A stretch of 64,000 nucleotides of DNA from Paenibacillus chondroitinus NBRC 15376 (GTDB lineage Bacteria; Bacillota; Bacilli; Paenibacillales; NBRC-103111): positions 434,001-498,000 of the forward strand of contig NZ_BILW01000002.1 in NCBI RefSeq assembly GCF_004000765.1. Direction: 5' to 3'. Every line of letters starts with the position of its first letter. Position 1 is the stretch's first letter. Both the position numbers and the translations under genes were made by a program. Positions 1 to 9,607 of the stretch are shown in pieces. The notes beneath the pieces were generated by a model. That model had not been told where the DNA came from, did not search any database, and saw only the letters and a program-made list of their open reading frames with translations.

Positions 1-3000
1 GATGTACCATTTCCCACTCAAATACTGAAGTTCAGGCGCCCATAGTTCCTTCGAATACATTTGTCCGGCAGGCGGTGTATAGACCGTTACGCGAGGCGCG
101 ATTCCAATATCTTGCAGGCGTTTGGTTTTCGCCACCTGAATCGAACCGTCATTCTCCGATTTGACATAATAATAGTAGCCATCCTTAAATACAACGCTCG
201 GATCCGCCGAACCCGCACCGCTGGAGACAGGTACGATCGGGTTTTTGAACATGCCGCTATCCGTAACCGTCACCACGGCTGAAGCGCTAATGCCTCCCGC
301 TGCCGTAACCGTAATGGTCGCTGTTCCTTTGTTTATCCCTTTCACGTATCCGTTGTTGTCAACTCTCACCGTACCTGTTTGGCTGGAGCTCCACGTCAAC
401 TGCTGGCTAGAAGCGTCTTCAGGCGCAATCGTAGCGGTCAGTTTTTTCGTCTCGTCCACTTTTACAGTCAATGTTGCCCCATCCAAAGTAACAGACTGCA
501 CACTTTTGCCTGAGTATACAGGTGTTAAGGCTTGTTTAATCAAATTCGCGTGCGACCATTTCACATGTAAGCTTGCGTCGCCCGTTGCGTGCACATACTC
601 GACTTTAATCGGGTACTGTTGGCCGGCTGTTAAGGTAATTGTCCCGGTTTTTTCTTCTCTTGTACCGCTTGTTTTATTAACGACCAGTGTCTCGCCAATC
701 CACACTCTAGCGATGTTGTCGCTATCAACGTAGATCGTATGCGTTCCTGTATTCGCAGGCTGCACCGTCCCCATCCATCGTGTTGAAAAATGGTCTTCGC
801 CAATGCCGACGCTTGGATCGGAAGCTCCTGTCCCCTTCTCATCTCCAAGGTCAAAATCAATTTTTGGCGTGATGGAAGATTTGGCCAACGATGTGAATTG
901 ATCATCTTTGTAATAGTTCACGTTGAAAAGGGGCAGCGTATCGAAAGCAGCACCTGTCAACGCTTTAATATCATTGACATCCCAAGGATGTCCATCCGGA
1001 TACGCGATTCCATGGAAAGGCATCGTCGGCTCCGAAGTCATCGGATTCGTGTCGGATCCCCAAGGGAAACGTGTGTTATCCCGGCCAATTCCGAACTCCC
1101 ACATGACGTAGCCAATGCCTTTATTCCCATAGTGTTCCACGATGCCCGGAACGGTTTGTGTCGATCGGTTCATGGCTTCATCCGCAAGAATTCCCTTGCT
1201 GACCCCGTAAGGAGTCGGATAGTCCGCCTCATAGGGATGCCAAGTAATGAAGTCCGAAGTAGCTTCACCGCTAAATTGGCCGGCTGTTGAAGAAACCGGG
1301 TGCACGGTATCGATTTCTTTGATCCAAATTCGTGCATCGTTCATAATTTGCTTCGTGATTTGATCCATAAGACCGGTTTCGCCATTGCTTGGTTCATTAT
1401 AAATGTTCCAGAAGGCAATTCTAGGATCGTTTTTATGCGCTGTTACGATGCCTTGTACGTACTCCTTCAAGTCTTGCTTGTTAGCCTCATAGTTCGCTTT
1501 CACCGCATCGCCCGGGCCTTCTACCCAACGGCTGTTATGCGCACCGTATCTAGGTGGCAACTGAGGCCCCATGACCGGATAGTCATCCCAACAATCATCA
1601 AACAAGGCAAGCTCGACCTTGATGCCGTGTTTGTCGGCAAGTGCCAGGAAGTCTTCGAGATTGGCAAGCAGCTTGGCGCTGTTATCTTTCCACAGCAAGT
1701 TATGTACGAACACCCTTACAAAATTGATGCCATACATTTGCGCATAACCTAATTCACGATCGTTGATGTCATGATCATACTCATCCCATTGTTGAATCTG
1801 GTTCACCACATTCGTTGGCACGAAAACTGCGCCTTTTACCCAAGACCAGTCATAAGTCGGCATTTGAACCTCGCCCAAGTCTTTGACAAATAGATTGTCA
1901 TAGCTGGTCGCAACATAGTGCGCTCTGACACCGATTGCTCCCGTCGTATAGGAGGTATCTACCGCACTTACGATATGCTCACCATCGATATAAATATCGA
2001 TATGGCTGCCTGCTGCCGTCACCTTCATATGATAGGCTCTATTTTGCTGGATCGGATATAAAATGGAGGCAAGTTCTTTCCAGTTGTTGTTGAATTTGCC
2101 CAATTGAACACGGCCATTCGAAGTGATTCCTGCATAATAACCTTTCAAATTATCTCCGCCATTGCTAGGATCCGTAACACGGAAGATTAAACCGGCATTA
2201 TCGTTATTTACGCCGTCTTTCATTGTGATATCCGCTTCGTATTCAAAATTGCTGAACGAAGTGCCATCTGCGACGGATTTGTAGCCAGGACCTTTATCCG
2301 TTATTTGATAGGCTTTGCCGGATACATTCCATGTGCCTTGGTACGTCTTCCAGCCGTTCGCATTGTCGTCGTTGAAATCATCCGAGAACGTACGGCTGAC
2401 TAAAGTAAACGTAGCGCTTTGCACCGCTGAATCGAGCATGCCGGTTTTGGTCGCGTAAGCTTTCACCGTCGTAGTTGCCGTCAAAGTGATAGGACCACTG
2501 TAAACAGGCGATGCAGCTGTAGGGAAACTGCCGTCTAAAGTGAAGTGGATAACGGCATCTGCTGTCGAGCTCGTCAATGTGACGATTTGCGTATTAGGGA
2601 ACGTACCCGATGCTGGACTAATGACCGGCGCTGCAACTGGCAGCACAACCGCCGTCAAACGCTGCAGCGAAACATTGTCGTAGGTAACCGCTTTATCATC
2701 GTTCCAAGCTCTCAGCCCAACAGTACCTGATGCGTACGTTGCGTCTGTAAAATCAAATGCAAGCTTATCATTCACATAGATGTAAAAATGCGTCCCAACA
2801 CCAATCACTTTCAGATGATTGTAGGCATTCGGGTTGACACCGCTCACAACCGTTGACGCGATTTCCGTCCAGGTGCCGGATGCGCCTGCTGTGCTCATTT
2901 TGCCGACTTCAAGCTTTCCGGCAGCGTTCATACCTGCGTAGTACGCATTAACCTTATCTACGCCGTCAGCCGGTCCCGTCGCCCGGAAAATAACTCCGCT

Positions 3001-4164
3001 ATTGTTCACGATCGCGTCCTGCGGATTCACATCCACTTCAAACACAAAATTTTGATAAACCGCATCCACGACCGACTTTGCCCCTCTTGGATTCACAGCC
3101 ATATAGCTGTAAACGCCTTGCGTTACTGACCAGGACGTCGGCGTACCAGCTGCCGCACCCATATAATTCGTCCAGCCGTCCGCAACGCCATCGCTGAAAT
3201 CATCCGCGAAGACTTGCTCGCTCTGAGCGATGATATACGAGGCTGTCACCACATCCGAGACCATTTCGCCAGCTTTTTCCGCATAGGCTTTAAGGATCGT
3301 ATCCGATGTTATCCCAATCGGTGATGTGTAAATCGGAGAAGTCGCATTCGGCAGCGTGCCGTCAAGCGTGTACCGAATCGTCGCCCCATCTGTCGCCGAG
3401 GTAATGGCAACGTGCTGCGCACTGTCGTAAACCCCGGACGTTACGCTGAAGTCAGGCGCAAACGTCGCTGCAGCGCTATACTCTTTGGCTTCTAGATTAT
3501 CGAAGGTCCCCCCACCCCACCATGTTCGAAGGCCAATCGAACCGGAGGATGTAATCTGCTTGCCGTCGTTATCGATAAAGTCAATCTTAGGGGTATTCAT
3601 ATCCTCAACGAAGATTTGAATGTGATTGCCTACCGCGACTACTTTCATATGACCGCTCGCATAAGGATACGGTACTCTTTGCAGTTCCTTATATTCATTG
3701 CCACCCGCTCCGGTTACCCTGGAAAGCATAATGGTCTTGTCCACACGCAAAGCAGCGAAGTAACCATTGTAACCATCCGGCACGTTACCTGTTGGCGTTG
3801 TGACCCGGAACAAAAGCCCCGATTGATCATCATTGATCCCGGCAACTTGAAGGTCCGCTTCATAGACCAGATCTTTAAAATTTGTGCTTTCATACACTGT
3901 CTTTAGGCCAGGTGCGCCAGTCGATTTATACTGCTTGGCCGCATTAACCGTCCAACTCCCTCTGTTCCCGGCATCCGCCGACCCATAGGTTGTCCAGCCA
4001 TCTGCATTGCCATCGCTGAAATCCTCTCGAAATACAGGCAATGGATCCCCTGTTGCCGCCGAAACCGAGGCAACCGGCAAATACGTGACTGCCATGCATA
4101 AGAGCAGCATATACGCCCATACTTGTCGAATCTGTTTGTGTTGAAAAGCAAATACTCTGTTCAA
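1..4164 (-). CDS. Giant secreted multidomain glycoside hydrolase (clan GH-A barrel + GH43), 3' end cut by window edge
   Basis: Open frame of 1388 codons running off the left edge. I start it at a TTG (4162-4164) because GGGGGAGG lies 6 nt upstream and an export signal follows at once. Modules in order: signal peptide (about 1-36); three concanavalin-like (LamG/DUF1080-type) domains beginning near residues 42, 290 and 535, each with the DDFSDG/GWTTY pattern; two chitobiase-C-terminal-like linkers with the RYTLDGTLP pattern between them; a clan GH-A barrel (about 770-1080) with acid/base Glu in IYNEPSN (about residue 924) and nucleophile Glu in MWEFGIG (about 1024); PA14; Big2 (Ig-like); and the start of a GH43 propeller (SADPSVVFKDGYYYY). 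It is therefore a two-catalytic-domain extracellular enzyme, probably acting on arabinose- or xylose-containing polymers. The barrel family is not assigned. Its C-terminus, including any cohesin or dockerin, lies outside the window. Confidence 0.85.
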   Translation of the reverse strand, partial: MNRVFAFQHKQIRQVWAYMLLLCMAVTYLPVASVSAATGDPLPVFREDFSDGNADGWTTYGSADAGNRGSWTVNAAKQYKSTGAPGLKTVYESTNFKDLVYEADLQVAGINDDQSGLLFRVTTPTGNVPDGYNGYFAALRVDKTIMLSRVTGAGGNEYKELQRVPYPYASGHMKVVAVGNHIQIFVEDMNTPKIDFIDNDGKQITSSGSIGLRTWWGGGTFDNLEAKEYSAAATFAPDFSVTSGVYDSAQHVAITSATDGATIRYTLDGTLPNATSPIYTSPIGITSDTILKAYAEKAGEMVSDVVTASYIIAQSEQVFADDFSDGVADGWTNYMGAAAGTPTSWSVTQGVYSYMAVNPRGAKSVVDAVYQNFVFEVDVNPQDAIVNNSGVIFRATGPADGVDKVNAYYAGMNAAGKLEVGKMSTAGASGTWTEIASTVVSGVNPNAYNHLKVIGVGTHFYIYVNDKLAFDFTDATYASGTVGLRAWNDDKAVTYDNVSLQRLTAVVLPVAAPVISPASGTFPNTQIVTLTSSTADAVIHFTLDGSFPTAASPVYSGPITLTATTTVKAYATKTGMLDSAVQSATFTLVSRTFSDDFNDDNANGWKTYQGTWNVSGKAYQITDKGPGYKSVADGTSFSNFEYEADITMKDGVNNDNAGLIFRVTDPSNGGDNLKGYYAGITSNGRVQLGKFNNNWKELASILYPIQQNRAYHMKVTAAGSHIDIYIDGEHIVSAVDTSYTTGAIGVRAHYVATSYDNLFVKDLGEVQMPTYDWSWVKGAVFVPTNVVNQIQQWDEYDHDINDRELGYAQMYGINFVRVFVHNLLWKDNSAKLLANLEDFLALADKHGIKVELALFDDCWDDYPVMGPQLPPRYGAHNSRWVEGPGDAVKANYEANKQDLKEYVQGIVTAHKNDPRIAFWNIYNEPSNGETGLMDQITKQIMNDARIWIKEIDTVHPVSSTAGQFSGEATSDFITWHPYEADYPTPYGVSKGILADEAMNRSTQTVPGIVEHYGNKGIGYVMWEFGIGRDNTRFPWGSDTNPMTSEPTMPFHGIAYPDGHPWDVNDIKALTGAAFDTLPLFNVNYYKDDQFTSLAKSSITPKIDFDLGDEKGTGASDPSVGIGEDHFSTRWMGTVQPANTGTHTIYVDSDNIARVWIGETLVVNKTSGTREEKTGTITLTAGQQYPIKVEYVHATGDASLHVKWSHANLIKQALTPVYSGKSVQSVTLDGATLTVKVDETKKLTATIAPEDASSQQLTWSSSQTGTVRVDNNGYVKGINKGTATITVTAAGGISASAVVTVTDSGMFKNPIVPVSSGAGSADPSVVFKDGYYYYVKSENDGSIQVAKTKRLQDIGIAPRVTVYTPPAGQMYSKELWAPELQYLSGKWYI

Positions 4165-4239
4165 ACGAAATCCTCCCCCTTAAATCACCTATGTAACCAT
4201 GCTGTGGTTATCTTTATCATGAAGGATAAAGCACTTTTT

Positions 4240-4252
4240 GTATTTAGATTAT
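4240..4252 (-). promoter_or_regulatory. CTAAATAC-type upstream motif (shared in cluster)
   Basis: On the minus strand this reads ATAATCTAAATAC, about 76 nt before the TTG start of the giant enzyme. A GAAAA tract precedes it by 22 nt. Near-identical motifs lie upstream of the other cohesin/dockerin-cluster genes. Whether it is a promoter element or a regulator site cannot be told from the sequence. Confidence 0.4.
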
Positions 4253-4315
4253 TTGGTTTTCCTTTATACTTTTCAGACAAGAATCGAATTCAGAGGAAGC
4301 CATCCATCCTTTTAA

Positions 4316-4363
4316 AAGAAAGACGCTCCGCACAGATCCACCTCGTGATCCGTCCGGAACGTC
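4316..4363 (-). terminator. Probable terminator of the GH127 gene
   Basis: Read on the minus strand, GACGTTCCG pairs imperfectly with CGGAGCGTC, followed by TTTCTTTT. It sits just after the stop of the GH127 gene and before the promoter region of the next gene. Confidence 0.45.
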
Positions 4364-4374
4364 CCCTGTTACGC

Positions 4375-7300
4375 CTATTGCAGAATTTTTTGCGCCATGA
4401 TCGCTAAATCTTTAATGTCAATTTGATCATCGTTAAATAAATCAAATTGTTTGTACTTCTCCCAGTCCGCATCCTTGGAAGACTTCCCGTAGGCGGCGGC
4501 TAATATGCCTAGATCCGCAATGGAATATTTGCCGTCTCCATTCGTATCTCCGGGGCTGGCCGTTAGGACTGAATTCAAGAAGCTGTTCAAAGCTTCACGC
4601 AATGCCACGATCGCTTGCTCGACTTCAATTTGTGTCGATGCCGTATTATCAGCGACGGCTTTGGCTTGACTAATCGCAGACCAGAGAGCAGCCTTCGAGC
4701 CAGCAGGATAGTTTCCTGGACTTGAACCTTCTGTTGCGGTTTGATGCTTATCTTGTGCCTGAGCAATCAAATTGTTCAGGGCTGCTTTGTCAACAACCGT
4801 AGCAATTTGCAAGCTGTGCGTAACACTGTCGAGTTGTGTTTCTACGCCGTTGGCATCAGCTATAACCGCTTTCGTTAACGTGATGTTCGTGCTGCTCGGT
4901 TGGGCAATGGATTTGGCTTTCCACTTCAGTTTCAGCAAGTGATCATTGATATTACCTGCTCCCAAATTGACCATAATGATACGTACCTTACCAGGAGTTT
5001 GTAATTGATCTACAACCTTAAACCCTTCCTTCAGCTCATCTACACCTACATATTCCACTAGATTAGGGTCGTAGCTAATGTTCAAATCCTCGGCATACAC
5101 ACGCTCAGTAACACTTGTGAATCCTAATTCAACGTCAAACGGATCACTCGCCTGAACTTCGGCAGGTCCCGTCAAGGTTGCAGAAGCTGGCGTAGATGGT
5201 TCGGTTACAGCGGCTTGCAGCGGTCTAACGACAATATAATCCAACTCATAGAAACCGGTGCCTTTCATGAACGTGATCGTATTGGAGCCCTCGTTCAGCT
5301 CGACTTTCACAGGGATCGCCATAAACCTGCCCCAGTTTTGAGTACCCTGGAGCTTGAACGACTGTTCCTTGCCGTTCACGAGCATTTTACCTGTCGCAGC
5401 TGTAAAATCACTGCCATTGGCAAACCAGACATCAACCGTATACGTACCGGCTGCTGCGGCCTGAATATCGCCAAACTTCACATAGCTATCCGCGTAGTCA
5501 ATTTCACCTACATAGCTTTTACCGGATGCATAATTGTTGTTTGTATTCACTTTTGCTTTGAACAACTCGGCTTGTTCAGCCTCATATTTAATGGAAGCGA
5601 CGGCGTCCGGATTCTCGGTCACCTCCGGGAAGTAACTGACCCGCAGGTTCTCCGCCCCATATGGAACCAGCGTAATGTTCTCCGTCGGCTCTGTCGAAAG
5701 CAGCGGCCCGATTGGCGGCTCGGAGGCTTCTACATTGTTGGCCGATTTGCCCCATGCAGGAATTTTCTTCGCTTTGGCAATCAGCTTGACTGGACTTGTC
5801 GCCTGGATGAAAGGATTCTCAGGCATTGGCCCCTGCACAACCTCAATGGATTCTTCCGGATGTTCACGGTCAATCAATAACCCGTAGTTCCACGGTGTTT
5901 TGGAAAGCACGCGGAACTGGCTGAACCCAAGCGCTGTGCTATTAAATCCTGGCACTGCAGCAATCGGATTCGATTGGACTTGCCAATCTTCTTCCACTTG
6001 AAGAGAGAACACGAGTGGACCACGTTCGATCCCGACGGAGTTGTTAACCCACGTCGATGTTTTCAACTTCATCGGCACTGTCAAAACAACACGATCACCT
6101 GTCGCCCATGTTCTGTCAATCGTCAGGTATTCTCCCGCTTTCACAACAGGCTGAGCTTGGCCGTTCACCGTAACCGTCGGTTGATCCGCCCATGCCGGAA
6201 TTCTTAGCTTGAGTGGAAAACTTACGGATTGTGACGTGTTCACTTCAAACCCGATTTGATCTTCAAACGGATAGTTCGTAGTTTCTTCTACCGTTACATT
6301 GGCATTCTTAATCTTGGTCGAAACGCGGCTTGGCCCGTAAGCAATAACGCCAAGTCCACCGTCATTCGTAGCTGCCCACATATTTTTCACAAAATACGGC
6401 CAACCCATGTGCATATTAAAACGGCAGCAAGGGAAACCGGAAGTCGGGGAAGGCATCATCCCGTTATCATAGTTTTGTTTGAAGCCATGATCGGCAATAT
6501 TGCTCTCAACCTGATTCGGCAATGAGTAATACTGATGTAGCTTCAAGTCCTTATCCATCGCTCCTGGCAATGAATTGAAGGCAATTTTCTCAAGCGCATC
6601 ACCAATGTGAGGATCCCCCAGAATCATGGCTGCCTCTTCATTACTTTGCATCCGCTCGGTAATCGCACAGAGCTCTACACCCTGCGTAGACGCAATACCC
6701 GCCAGCATCTCTGTACCGGATGGCATTCCCGTAATTTGTGTATGTTTGGTCAAATTCTCAACGCCTGCTTGGAACGCATCACGATCCACATTGTCATGTG
6801 ATCTTTGATAATAAATAGCCGGCATTTTAATCGCTTCATTCACGTTAACGGAATGAGTCGGTTGGAAATCGTTCCCAAAATTTTGGAAACCATCGTTCGT
6901 AAACGTATCCGTAATCGGATACCCTTGTCCGGCCAGTGTATCGGCCAACTGCAATAAGAAAGCGTCATCCGTCCGGTTGTACAACCAAAGTACCGTATCG
7001 ATATTATCGCCTACACGCACTTTGCCCCAGTCTCTGAGTGGTCTAGCCGGTAATTGAGCGGCTTGGTAGTGGAAATAGTTCGTCATGAACGTAAGCACAC
7101 GAGCATCATTCGTAGCTTCATAGTAATCCTTCATGACATAAAGCGCGACCATACGTGGCCACCAATCATCGCTGCTTTTGGGACCAAAGGAACCGTCCGC
7201 CTGCTGGCTCGCCAAGATGGCTTCAATCCATTTCTGGGATTTGGCAATTAAGTTCGGATCTTTCAGCGTGTAAGCTAGAGGCACTAACCCCTTCAAATAG

Positions 7301-8715
7301 TAAACTGGACGCTCCCAATCCGAGTCCGGTGCTGTGCCGCCAAGCCATGCAGCGTTCGTACTTAGTTCTCCGTATAAATCCTCAGCATATCCGGTAGCCC
7401 CGTCGCGCTGAAGTTCAAGCTGCTTCAGCAGCCAGCCTTTGGCTTCAACCGAACCAAGCGGCAGCGGGATAAAAGGCGTTTGCACCAGCGGATCCTTGTT
7501 CGCTACAGGGGAGGTGAACTCCTTGTCCGGCACCACATATTCGCTTGCGATGACATTATCGTAGCTCGCCTGCGCACGGTAACTTCGTAAACCGATTCCG
7601 CCTTTTGTATATTTCTGCGGGCTGTCGTCTGTGAAGGTGAGAACGGGCTTTTGCGAATCGTTGACGTACACTTTAATATCATTTTGATACGTGACGACCT
7701 TCATGTGATAGTAACGATTCGAGTCGATCGTGTCGAACACTTTAACTTGCTTCAGCGGTGTCCAGTTATTGTTCATGCGGCCAAGTGTAACCTTGCCATC
7801 GCCGCTTAACCCGGCGTAGTAGCCCTTCACATTATCGGCCCCGGGTGTTGCGCTTTGTGTCTTGAAGAGCAGTCCTGCATCTCCCGTACCTGTATCGCTC
7901 GGCAGTTTAATATCGCTTTCCAGCGTCATATCCTGGAATTCAGCGTCCTGAGCCAGCATTTTGTAACCGTCACCTTTATTGACCGTAATGGCTCCGGATT
8001 GCAACTTCCAGCTTCCATCCACCACATTCCAATGTTCAATCGTTTGTTCTGCCGGCGTATCGAAGTTATCCGATAACAACGTATCGCCTCCCACGGATTT
8101 CACTACAATATTGTCGTACGATGGCGTTGAATTGTACATTCTAACGCCAACACTACCTTGTGTGTACGTGCTGTCAGTTTGCTGCAAAACTAACACATCA
8201 TTGACATAAACGTTGATTTGGCTGCCTACTGCAGAAACTTTCAAACGATAATCCGTATTCGGATTGATGGTTACATTGGAACGCTTCAATTCCGTCCAAT
8301 TGTTGCTCATGCGGCCCAGCATGACCGCTCCTGTTCCGGTCGCGCTAAGCCCAGCATAATAACCACGCACATTATCAGCGCCTGGTGTTGCGCTCACGGT
8401 TCGGAATAAAAGGCCGGCGTCTCCGTTACGATCAGCCACACGAATGTCTGACTCTATCGTAAAGTCACTCATGTCATCCTTGTTGGAGATCGCCTTATAG
8501 CCTAGGCCTTTCGCTACCGACAGCTTGCCAGCATCAATGGTCCATGGGCCCTCAATGGCATTCCATGTATCGTTTATCTTCATTTTATCGAAATGTTCCG
8601 CAAAATAGCCAGGTATTTTTTCCACTTCCGCCGCCTGCACCGGATAGGGAGATAACATGGTCAAATATAAAGCAAAAATAAGCAATTGGACGATTACCGT
8701 TTTTCCTTTTAACAC
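4375..8715 (-). CDS. Secreted GH127-type beta-L-arabinofuranosidase with cohesin, FIVAR and dockerin modules
   Basis: 1446 aa from a GTG start (GAGGTG upstream). Order: signal peptide (1-28); two concanavalin-like domains (about 30-208 and 210-393); GH127/DUF1680 catalytic domain (about 410-1000); CBM6/35-like domain (about 1055-1170); cohesin (about 1181-1307); FIVAR helical module (about 1308-1388); dockerin (1389-1446). The zinc/thiolate site of the family is visible as E681-x-C683 and C763-C764, matching Glu338, Cys340, Cys417 and Cys418 of HypBA1, where Cys417 is the nucleophile. These three cysteines are the only ones I see in the protein. Dockerin loop 1 is canonical; loop 2 (DLFNDDQIDIKD) has Phe at calcium position 3. 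Likely releases beta-linked L-arabinofuranose outside the cell. GH146, a related DUF1680 family, is the alternative. Confidence 0.9.
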   Translation of the reverse strand: MLKGKTVIVQLLIFALYLTMLSPYPVQAAEVEKIPGYFAEHFDKMKINDTWNAIEGPWTIDAGKLSVAKGLGYKAISNKDDMSDFTIESDIRVADRNGDAGLLFRTVSATPGADNVRGYYAGLSATGTGAVMLGRMSNNWTELKRSNVTINPNTDYRLKVSAVGSQINVYVNDVLVLQQTDSTYTQGSVGVRMYNSTPSYDNIVVKSVGGDTLLSDNFDTPAEQTIEHWNVVDGSWKLQSGAITVNKGDGYKMLAQDAEFQDMTLESDIKLPSDTGTGDAGLLFKTQSATPGADNVKGYYAGLSGDGKVTLGRMNNNWTPLKQVKVFDTIDSNRYYHMKVVTYQNDIKVYVNDSQKPVLTFTDDSPQKYTKGGIGLRSYRAQASYDNVIASEYVVPDKEFTSPVANKDPLVQTPFIPLPLGSVEAKGWLLKQLELQRDGATGYAEDLYGELSTNAAWLGGTAPDSDWERPVYYLKGLVPLAYTLKDPNLIAKSQKWIEAILASQQADGSFGPKSSDDWWPRMVALYVMKDYYEATNDARVLTFMTNYFHYQAAQLPARPLRDWGKVRVGDNIDTVLWLYNRTDDAFLLQLADTLAGQGYPITDTFTNDGFQNFGNDFQPTHSVNVNEAIKMPAIYYQRSHDNVDRDAFQAGVENLTKHTQITGMPSGTEMLAGIASTQGVELCAITERMQSNEEAAMILGDPHIGDALEKIAFNSLPGAMDKDLKLHQYYSLPNQVESNIADHGFKQNYDNGMMPSPTSGFPCCRFNMHMGWPYFVKNMWAATNDGGLGVIAYGPSRVSTKIKNANVTVEETTNYPFEDQIGFEVNTSQSVSFPLKLRIPAWADQPTVTVNGQAQPVVKAGEYLTIDRTWATGDRVVLTVPMKLKTSTWVNNSVGIERGPLVFSLQVEEDWQVQSNPIAAVPGFNSTALGFSQFRVLSKTPWNYGLLIDREHPEESIEVVQGPMPENPFIQATSPVKLIAKAKKIPAWGKSANNVEASEPPIGPLLSTEPTENITLVPYGAENLRVSYFPEVTENPDAVASIKYEAEQAELFKAKVNTNNNYASGKSYVGEIDYADSYVKFGDIQAAAAGTYTVDVWFANGSDFTAATGKMLVNGKEQSFKLQGTQNWGRFMAIPVKVELNEGSNTITFMKGTGFYELDYIVVRPLQAAVTEPSTPASATLTGPAEVQASDPFDVELGFTSVTERVYAEDLNISYDPNLVEYVGVDELKEGFKVVDQLQTPGKVRIIMVNLGAGNINDHLLKLKWKAKSIAQPSSTNITLTKAVIADANGVETQLDSVTHSLQIATVVDKAALNNLIAQAQDKHQTATEGSSPGNYPAGSKAALWSAISQAKAVADNTASTQIEVEQAIVALREALNSFLNSVLTASPGDTNGDGKYSIADLGILAAAYGKSSKDADWEKYKQFDLFNDDQIDIKDLAIMAQKILQ

Positions 8716-8753
8716 AGGACACCTCTTTTCCTAAAATAAATCAAACCTTACCC

Positions 8754-8770
8754 CTTGTAATTAGACACAG
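8754..8770 (-). promoter_or_regulatory. CTAAATAC-like motif upstream of GH127 gene
   Basis: Minus-strand reading is GTGTCTAATTACAAG, one base from the GTCTAAATACA form seen before the SLH-cohesin gene. It lies about 40-55 nt before the GTG start, in the 119-nt gap after the thioredoxin-like gene, so the GH127 gene may have its own promoter. Confidence 0.3.
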
Positions 8771-8834
8771 CCACGTTGTTATGTAAGCCGTCAGCCGTCA
8801 AGCTGTCTCCTCCTTTCCATAAAGTTGAAAGCTG

Positions 8835-9428
8835 TTAAGGCTCCGCAAGATGCCTGATCTTTTCTTCCAGTTCCAGCGGATCTACCATGTGAAACGTATC
8901 CATGACATAGCCGTTTTTATCGATTAGAAAAACAGTTGGCAGCGCATGGAGCTGGTACAAATCAGCAGCGTGTTTGTGCTCATCCAGCAGGATTGGATAC
9001 TTGAGATTGTTCTGTTTGACGAACTTCTCAATATTTTCAGGCTTTTCTTCGGTGGACACGTTAATGCCCAGAAAATCAACTTGATCCTTGTACTGTCCAT
9101 ACAGTTTACGCAGCGTGGCCACCTCAACCGAGCAGGCTTCACACCAACTGGCCCAGAAATGAATGACAACCGGCTTCTCCCGTTTGCCCCCAATCGTGTG
9201 ATACGAACCGTCCAGTGCTTTTAAGGTAAAAGAAGGCGCTTTGACATCATTGGTGCCTGCCTTTTCCCCTGAGCTTGCCAAATTCACGATGCTCTCCAGC
9301 TTGTGGACATCCAACCGCTGCCCGTCGCCGCCTGAATCAGGTTCCGTACTTTTGTGTGCGAAATGCAGATACAATGGCAAGCAGCTTAGCAGTAGAATGC
9401 CAACTAGCACACTGATCATCTTTTTCAT
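8835..9428 (-). CDS. Membrane-tethered thioredoxin-like thiol-disulfide oxidoreductase (ResA/TlpA type)
   Basis: 197 aa starting at an ATG with GAGAGG upstream; a longer frame exists (to 9554), but its extra 42 residues look non-coding and precede the signal anchor. An N-terminal hydrophobic segment (about 4-22) anchors the protein outside the membrane. The AhpC/TSA-thioredoxin fold (about 63-195) has the redox motif WCEAC (C96 and C99) and a cis-proline region (LHALPTVFLID). Family role: reducing protein thiols on the outer face of the membrane, as ResA does for apocytochrome c. No cytochrome genes are near. It sits between two secreted cohesin-dockerin enzyme genes, one of which (GH127) depends on reduced cysteines, so a role in keeping that enzyme active is an inference worth testing. 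A TATAAT lies at 9460-9465. Confidence 0.85.
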   Translation of the reverse strand: MKKMISVLVGILLLSCLPLYLHFAHKSTEPDSGGDGQRLDVHKLESIVNLASSGEKAGTNDVKAPSFTLKALDGSYHTIGGKREKPVVIHFWASWCEACSVEVATLRKLYGQYKDQVDFLGINVSTEEKPENIEKFVKQNNLKYPILLDEHKHAADLYQLHALPTVFLIDKNGYVMDTFHMVDPLELEEKIRHLAEP

Positions 9429-9552
9429 GCGAACCTCTCCCTGAACGTTGTTTACCCTGATTATATCCATGTGAAAAAAGGGCGTCTTTACGCGATTAGG
9501 CGAAACTTTGCGCGATTCTGACAAAAGTTCAGGACAAGGCATCTGATGGCGC

Positions 9553-9596
9553 AAAAAAAGACGCCCAACCCCAATAAATCCTGAAGTTAGGCGACT
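9553..9596 (-). terminator. Terminator of the PA14-GH2 gene
   Basis: On the minus strand AGTCGCCTAAC pairs with GTTGGGCGTCT (one mismatch, one G-U) and a run of T follows. It lies directly after the stop codon at 9608. Confidence 0.65.
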
Positions 9597-9607
9597 TTAC
9601 TACCCGT

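Noticed and set aside
5215-5880. 221-codon plus-strand open frame
   Set aside because: Shadow of the GH127-cohesin-dockerin gene; His/Arg/Cys-rich composition and no family pattern.
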